This document shows, piece after piece, positions 59,290-64,000 of a DNA stretch of 64,000 bases. Below the pieces are notes generated by a model. It had not been told where the DNA came from. It was given only the letters and a program-made list of their open reading frames with translations, and ran no database searches. Numbering within the stretch: the stretch's first letter is position 1; the number at the start of each line of letters is the position of its first letter. Origin of the DNA: Siphonodentalium dalli (taxonomy: Eukaryota > Mollusca > Scaphopoda > Gadilida > Siphonodentaliidae); NCBI GenBank assembly GCA_032622095.1, contig CP136068.1, positions 155,767,151 through 155,831,150 of the forward strand. Reading direction: 5' to 3'. The translations under genes were made by a program, and so were the position numbers.

Positions 59290-59545
59290 TCATGTGCCAG
59301 TGAATTCTCTTATATTAGGGAACCTCACACACAGGTCCCCAGATAAAAATTACCCCATGCATCCCCAATAAACATAATCCTATATTAAGGATTACTCTGG
59401 GGGTGAGGTCATTTTTTTTTGTTCTGGGGACCTGTGACCTCACAGATGTATTAGATAATGCACAGGCTTACAATGTTAAAGTAACTATTGTTAGGCCAAT
59501 GTAATCTCTTATATACGCTCCCTATTGGGGATTCGCATACAGTAA
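59290..59545. repeat. Nested palindromes, remote double-hairpin relative
   Basis: CATGTGCCAGTGAATTCTCT starts a decayed copy. An inner palindrome CACAGGTCCCCAGA (59330) / TCTGGGGACCTGTG (59423-59436) is inserted or embedded. A second half follows: GGCCAATGTAATCTCTTATA. The GGTCCCCAG MITE thus lies within a relative of the TATATGCGAG family. Confidence 0.55.
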
Positions 59546-59565
59546 TGCCCTAACTAATCAACTCC

Positions 59566-59654
59566 TTAACCACAGCAGAATTATGGGTAACTTTTCAGGA
59601 TTTAGTATTTCCGACTAAATCCTGAAAAATTACCCATAATTCTGCTGTGGTTAA
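59566..59654. mobile_element. 89-bp perfect-hairpin MITE with TTAA ends
   Basis: TTAACCACAGCAGAATTATG at 59566 is mirrored by CATAATTCTGCTGTGGTTAA ending at 59654. The arms are about 40 bp with a single mismatch around the loop ATTTCCG. TTAA at both ends again suggests piggyBac-type mobilisation. Confidence 0.8.
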
Positions 59655-60126
59655 AGTGATGTGAAACACTCCGGTTGGGTGATCAAATATAAATGGAGAA
59701 TAATCTTGTTCAAAGTAATAATTTATAGATATATTATATCCAAATTGACAACACACACCGTCATTCTCATATATTAATTAAATACAGTGACTCTCGATGG
59801 CGAAATCGTTTTCGTTAGTTTATCGCCTATATATGCGTCCCGAATCGAGTAGTAAATATTTACATTTGAGCGTAGCTCAGAGGATGTTTTCTATGAAGTG
59901 GTAGGGTCGATTTGCGTCAGATTTTCGGCGATGTTAGTAGAATGGTACATTCCTCCAGTTGGCATAGTGCCTGGATATTAACTGATAAGTTTCATGCACC
60001 TGAACAAGTACATAATATGTCTTTAAGGTGTCGATTATTTAGGTCATTACTGTATGTATAGTGTATATATAGAATGTCGTTTATTGTTCCCGATTAAGCT
60101 TTTATTACCATCGCCTTAACTTCCAG
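59655..60126. other. Intronic spacer before the UPA-like exon
   Basis: No gene. It ends in the acceptor tract CGCCTTAACTTCCAG at 60126. Confidence 0.45.
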
Positions 60127-60321
60127 GAACTTGTTGACTTTGGTGGTCAGATGGTCCAATCAAGTTTGATAGAGTTCGATACTGGCGATATAGACACCAC
60201 TGAAAGAAAAACAGTGTTCCAGCACTCGTATATCAACGTTGAATTGGGCCCGGACGAAAATAAAGACTGGGAATTTAAAAACCTTCCAGGATATGATATT
60301 CCATTTAGTGATCCAAATCAG
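60127..60321 (+). CDS. Probable UPA-domain exon of the ZU5 gene (first half)
   Basis: 195 bp, exactly 65 codons, between an acceptor (AACTTCCAG) and a donor (CAG then GTATAT), phase 0 at both sides. This matches the phase-0 donor of the ZU5 exon at 55672. The peptide begins ELVDFGGQMVQSSLIEFD and includes FQHSYINVELGPDENKDWEF and KNLPGYDIPFSDPNQ. The pattern F-x-x-S-Y-x-N-[V/L]-x-L ... W ... L-x-x-Y-x-x-IPF resembles the start of the UPA domain, which follows ZU5 in UNC5, PIDD and ankyrins (there FKDSYHNLRL, then W, then YQEIPF). It has the right order and orientation, 4.45 kb downstream of ZU5 unit B. The UPA assignment is by eye and is inference. Confidence 0.55.
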
Positions 60322-60834
60322 GTATATATAATGTCAAACTGCACCGTCCCCTTAGATATATTATGGACTTAATATATATCTATATATGTTATTATTATAT
60401 AAAAAACAATCAGTTAGTAGCCAAACACTATCCCCACTGGATTCCTGCATAGCAATTAAATAACTAAGATTGCCGAAACTTCCAACCACATATCATTTAA
60501 TACTTTATTTGGGACGCGTTATTGGTCATTAACTTTACGGGAATGATTATGCCAATAATAGTCCTTGCGTATGTATACTTCGTCTATACCATTGGTGCTG
60601 ATTTCTGACTATTTGGATATGAAATTAATGAAAATAACTTATGTTGACATGATTATTTATTATTCCATTTGTGAACGCCTCGGTGGAGTATTTCACGTCA
60701 ATTTAAGCTAGACCGAAATTTACAACTTCCGGAATTTCCATTAGCACCCCCTGTAGCTATATGCACGGGTTTGAAATTTCCAATTTTCCAACTGGTACCC
60801 CAAGCTTTCTGACCGTTGGAAATTCCAACCTAAC
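60322..60834. other. Intron sequence, no feature
   Basis: AT-rich. Ends with TTGGAAATTCCAAC at about 60814 and one unit of the array seen at 63212 (AACCTAACACATACATGTAC). Confidence 0.4.
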
Positions 60835-63205
60835 ACATACATGTACACACCGTGTAATCACCTCAATGAGGTTCGGTATCCGGTTCGCGGTAGTTTTTCG
60901 TCCGTTCCCGGTACGCGTTTGTAACGGTAGTTACGACCCGCTCAGTTTGACCGACAGGATGGAGAGCATTTCAAGGTAAATTGGTTATTTCTTTATGCTA
61001 CCAACTAGATGGGGTATTAATTCAATCCATTCGTGAAAAATAAATGCTCCTAAGATGGGTTTGTTATGAGAGCAGTGCTTCCCAAATTCACATCTCAAGA
61101 AAATTATGCATGGAAACTAGACGAAAACATCATTATTTAAATTCCCCAGGTGTTTTTCTCCAATCGTAATGTTGTTTAGCCTTGGTTGTGTTAGATATTA
61201 CCTAAATGCATGTAATTGTGGCATGTAGATGAGATATGACGTACATTTTGAAATATTTTCGATCAAGTAATTTGACAACGCTGTGTGCGAAAGTTGACAA
61301 CACCGCGGTTCGGTACCTCTTTTACATTCAAATCTGTTTCATGTCCGAATGAATCGACATCCTCGCCATTTTCATTGACGCCGGGGATCACCTTTTTCCA
61401 CAAAAACTCACAATATACTGATATACAATATCCCACATGACTGCATGCAGAAGATAGAAGCTACATGTATATCCAGAGGTCTGTGCTACCAACTTCACCA
61501 AGCCCGACTCCGTATCCTGGCTGCAAAGAAACCTGGTCCCAAAGCTCCGCCTGTAGTGACGGTCTCAACCCTGACTTGACACCAGTCCTATTCATCCAAT
61601 CTAAACACATTTACATGTACATATATCAGAAGATTGTGAGACTTACTACAATATTTAGACTGCGCTCAAGAAGAAGTGGTCACGTCCACCCTTAGGACGG
61701 TTCTCCTGACATAGGATGAATTTACAGAGAAGGTAAAGGTTACTACGAGTGGCTATTTTCAGGGCGTGTGTTGTCAAACGTGGGCGAAGCTCCTGTTGAT
61801 ACTTTGCATGATTGAACGATCGAAGAATTGAGAGGGATGGAACAGCAAAATGTATATGCGAATCCCGAATTGGGTCGAACTCTCCTCTAGAAGTCTCACC
61901 CGAAACCACACATGAGTGACACAAACTTGTCCCCGGACAAACGATACCCCATCTTCCAAAATGTAGTTGTTTCTTCCCAGTACCACATGGTAGAACTTCG
62001 ATGTTTTCTTTGAATAGCTGGCGGGTTCTAAGAGAAGTTTCAGTGCAATGTTATCCATTGGATATCCGCCATCAGCCACCATTTCCAGAAGCTATATGCA
62101 AATTCCTCATGTGCACTACATCTGGATTATTGGAATTTCTTAACTATTTCTTATATTTTCAATCCTTCCCGAAAAGGAATCTGGCGAATTGGAAATAAAT
62201 GGTCATGTATACGCATTTCCATTGTAGATTTATGGAACAATTGTTTTCTAATATATCGCCGGGTCCGCGTAGACCTTACCACTTTCCCCCGGAACATTTA
62301 TCAAAGTTTGAGTGGCACACCTCCTGCTGTATTTCCCTTGGTTCGGGTGAACCCACTGGTCCATGGCTTCTATCTGCTCTGATCTTTTTTTCGCCGCCAA
62401 CATGGTTTGCCACTGAATTTTCCATTTTGTGGATTTTTGGTAAAGAAGGGGAACAAACTCAGCTTCATAATTAATACTCATGCGGCACGCACATAATTCC
62501 ATATAAATATGCAATTGCATAAACAGTACCAGATAATTGTCCAAAATAAAAATACAAAAAATAGAAACGTTTAAAACATAACGACTTTACTGTACTCTAA
62601 TAGAGCGTGTATATAGCGTTACTTGAATCAAACAAACGGGAGGGCACCATCGTCATGAACATATATGTTTTATGTTCAATAATATTTAGGGGATCTAAGA
62701 GAACCATAACCAGACAGTTGTTACGTACCTGTGCTGGTGATTTTAAGTTCCAATTGCTATTGAACCGCGGCGTTGTCAACTTCCGCACCCAGCTTTGTCA
62801 AATTACTTGGTCGAAAAATATTTCAAATGTTCATCAAATCCCATTTTTGTGCCCCAAGTACATTTATTTAGGTAATATCTAACACAACCAATGCTAAACA
62901 AAATTAATTGTGGAGAAAATCACCTGGGGAATTAAAATAATATCTTGGGATGTGATTTTGGGAAGCACTTTTCTCATAACAAACCAATACTTGGAGCATT
63001 TATTTTTCACGAATGGATTGAATTAATACCCCATCTAGTTGGTAGCATAAATAAATAACCAATTTACCTTGAAATTCTCTCCAGCCTGTCGGTCAAACTG
63101 AGCTGGTCGTAACTACCGTTACAAACGCGTACCGGGAACGGACGAAAAACTGCATGCCGCGAACCGGATACACTACCGAACCTCATTGAGGTGTTTACAC
63201 GGTGT
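60835..63205. mobile_element. 2.4 kb TIR element in the intron, possible PIF/Harbinger relic
   Basis: ACACCGTGTAATCACCTCAA near 60847 is mirrored by TTGAGGTGTTTACACGGTGT near 63185-63204. The arms run about 370 bp (to about 61215 and from about 62855), through CCGTTCCCGGTACGCGTTTG / CAAACGCGTACCGGGAACGG. On the minus strand the centre has degraded frames. One (62082 to 61774) starts VADGGYPMDNIALKLLLEPA, reminiscent of the D-x-GYP block in the DDE nuclease of PIF/Harbinger transposases. Another (62544 to 62248) reads CRMSINYEAEFVPLLYQKST. No intact transposase remains. Confidence 0.6.
61774..62082 (-). pseudogene. Possible transposase remnant (DDE-like motif)
   Basis: 103 codons inside the TIR element. 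Only the first third (ADGGYPMDN, then LLLEPASYSKKTSKFYHV) has any likeness to a Harbinger-type DDE domain, where an Asp precedes GYP and a Pro-rich block follows. The later part (FVRGQVCVTHVWFRVRLLEE) has no clear match, and the conserved ER-x-FG-x-LK stretch is missing. Probably frame-shifted. It could be chance similarity. Confidence 0.3.
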
Positions 63206-63555
63206 GGTGTACCTATTGTTTGAATTAAAACCTAACACTTATATGTACCTATCGATGGAATTAAAACCTAACACCTACATGTGCCTATTGTTTGAATTAA
63301 AACATAACACCTACATGTACCTATCGTTGGAATTAAAACCTAACACATATATGCATGTACCTATTGTTGGAATTAAAACCTAACACCTACATGTATCTAT
63401 CGTTGGAATTAAAACCTAACACCTACATGTACCTATTGTTTGAATTAAAACCTAACACCTACATGTACATATTGTTGGAATTAAAACTTAACACCTACAT
63501 GTATCGTTGGAATTAAAACCTAACACATACAAGTACCCATTGTTGGAATTTATCC
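63206..63555 (+). repeat. 36-bp tandem repeat, about nine copies
   Basis: The unit is TTGGAATTAAAACCTAACAC followed by CTACATGTACCTATTG. It directly joins the right end of the TIR element. One related unit lies at the left end (about 60825), so the array may have grown from the element's flank. Confidence 0.9.
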
Positions 63556-63744
63556 AAATGATGGCTATTTCCACTCCGAATGCAGGTAAACCACATACAT
63601 GTTTGATCAACAATCGTTGCCGTGTTCTCACCACCTGTGTATATGTGTATGTTCGTGACTCATGTTTTGGTGTTCTATATTATTTTTGTGACTGGGGTCT
63701 GGAACCCTGAATATTTCCTTTAAAAATTTGATACCCATTTTCAG
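63556..63744. other. Intron end before the last exon-like segment
   Basis: Ends in TACCCATTTTCAG at 63744, a good acceptor. Confidence 0.5.
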
Positions 63745-63963
63745 TCAACGAGTCTTTGGACCATTTTCTCGAAGTGCTGCGTGGATTTCTGCCCGGAGCC
63801 GTGTGTCTGGAGATATCGCCTGAAGAATGGAGTGAGCCGTCCAAATTCGTCACAGTTCTGCATGAAACTACAACTACAGCCGACGGATGAATACAAACGG
63901 CTTTTCAGTAAATTCGAACGGACACTCTCAGTGGATGTGTGTTACAGTTATGCCAGTCTTATT
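63745..63963 (+). CDS. Probable UPA-domain exon of the ZU5 gene (second half)
   Basis: 219 bp, 73 codons, between an acceptor (CCCATTTTCAG) and a possible donor (ATT then GTGAGT at 63964), phase 0 at both ends as in the previous exon. The peptide begins STSLWTIFSKCCVDFCPEPC and includes VWRYRLKNGVSRP, then FCMKLQLQPTDEYKRLF and ERTLSVDVCYSYASLI. In UPA domains the IPF motif is followed by a Trp and by beta strands like these, and then by a linker to a death domain. The latter would lie past the window edge. A competing frame (starting NESLDHFLEVLRGFLPGAV) is open for 47 codons from the same acceptor in another phase, then stops at about 63889. The phase-0 frame is preferred because it fits the upstream exon. 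Confidence 0.5.
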
Positions 63964-64000
63964 GTGAGTCCCACGATGTTATAATACTATAACAATAACA
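63964..64000. other. Right edge, likely start of an intron
   Basis: Begins GTGAGTCCC, a plausible donor. The window ends before any further exon. Confidence 0.4.

Noticed and set aside
63745-63888. Alternative frame NESLDHFLEVLRGFLPGAV after the same acceptor
   Set aside because: Reads well for 47 codons but stops and does not fit the phase-0 upstream exon. It is kept only as a caution that an indel may be present.

Overview
This is a eukaryotic, intron-bearing, TE-rich stretch of an invertebrate genome. There are no operons, no ribosome binding sites and no long uninterrupted gene runs. The protein domains that can be read (ZU5, a UPA-like segment, a PAN/Apple-like domain and a divergent galectin-like domain) and the AT-rich, TACATGTA-rich, MITE- and Helitron-laden background suit a marine invertebrate such as a mollusc, brachiopod or lancelet. 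The species cannot be fixed from sequence alone.

Real coding evidence is sparse and sits near the two ends. On the minus strand there is a galectin-like exon (5532-5736) and a secreted PAN/Apple-like first exon (23771-24076). They are collinear and could belong to one gene with large introns, but their splice phases do not join directly. On the plus strand, 52.7-55.7 kb holds two tandem ZU5 units, the first followed by repeated Arg-rich segments. The open frame is broken by at least two shifts. Two downstream exons (60127-60321 and 63745-63963), both phase 0/0, look like the UPA module that follows ZU5 in UNC5/PIDD/ankyrin proteins. The rest of that gene, possibly a death domain, would lie beyond the right edge.

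Everything else is repeats. 0.1-5.5 kb: a 5.4 kb element with about 1.2 kb terminal inverted repeats, ending about 40 bp from the galectin-like exon. 7.6-9.1 kb: an 18-bp minisatellite. 12-17.8 kb: a near-identical 2.93 kb tandem duplication whose junction lies inside a TIR transposon. 25-26.9 kb: a cluster of short Helitron-like elements. 30-35.4 kb: palindromic and TIR MITEs. 36-40.4 kb: a giant foldback with 1.15 kb arms around a 1.8 kb degenerate array. 43.3-44 kb and 48.5-49.1 kb: fragments of non-LTR retrotransposons. 45.2-46.7 kb: 151 copies of a 10-bp repeat in perfect register. 57.3-58.3 kb: a GC-rich array capped by an inverted unit. 60.8-63.2 kb: another TIR element, sitting in the intron between the two UPA-like exons.

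The most distinctive repeat is a family of about 400 bp piggyBac-type MITEs (TTAA target sites, TTAACCCTTTACCCAACA ends). Five copies occur here, and each carries two near-perfect 70-80 bp hairpins arranged as mirror images. No CRISPR, rRNA or convincing tRNA gene was seen. I found no clear new molecular system. The best leads are the broken ZU5-UPA locus and the double-hairpin MITE.
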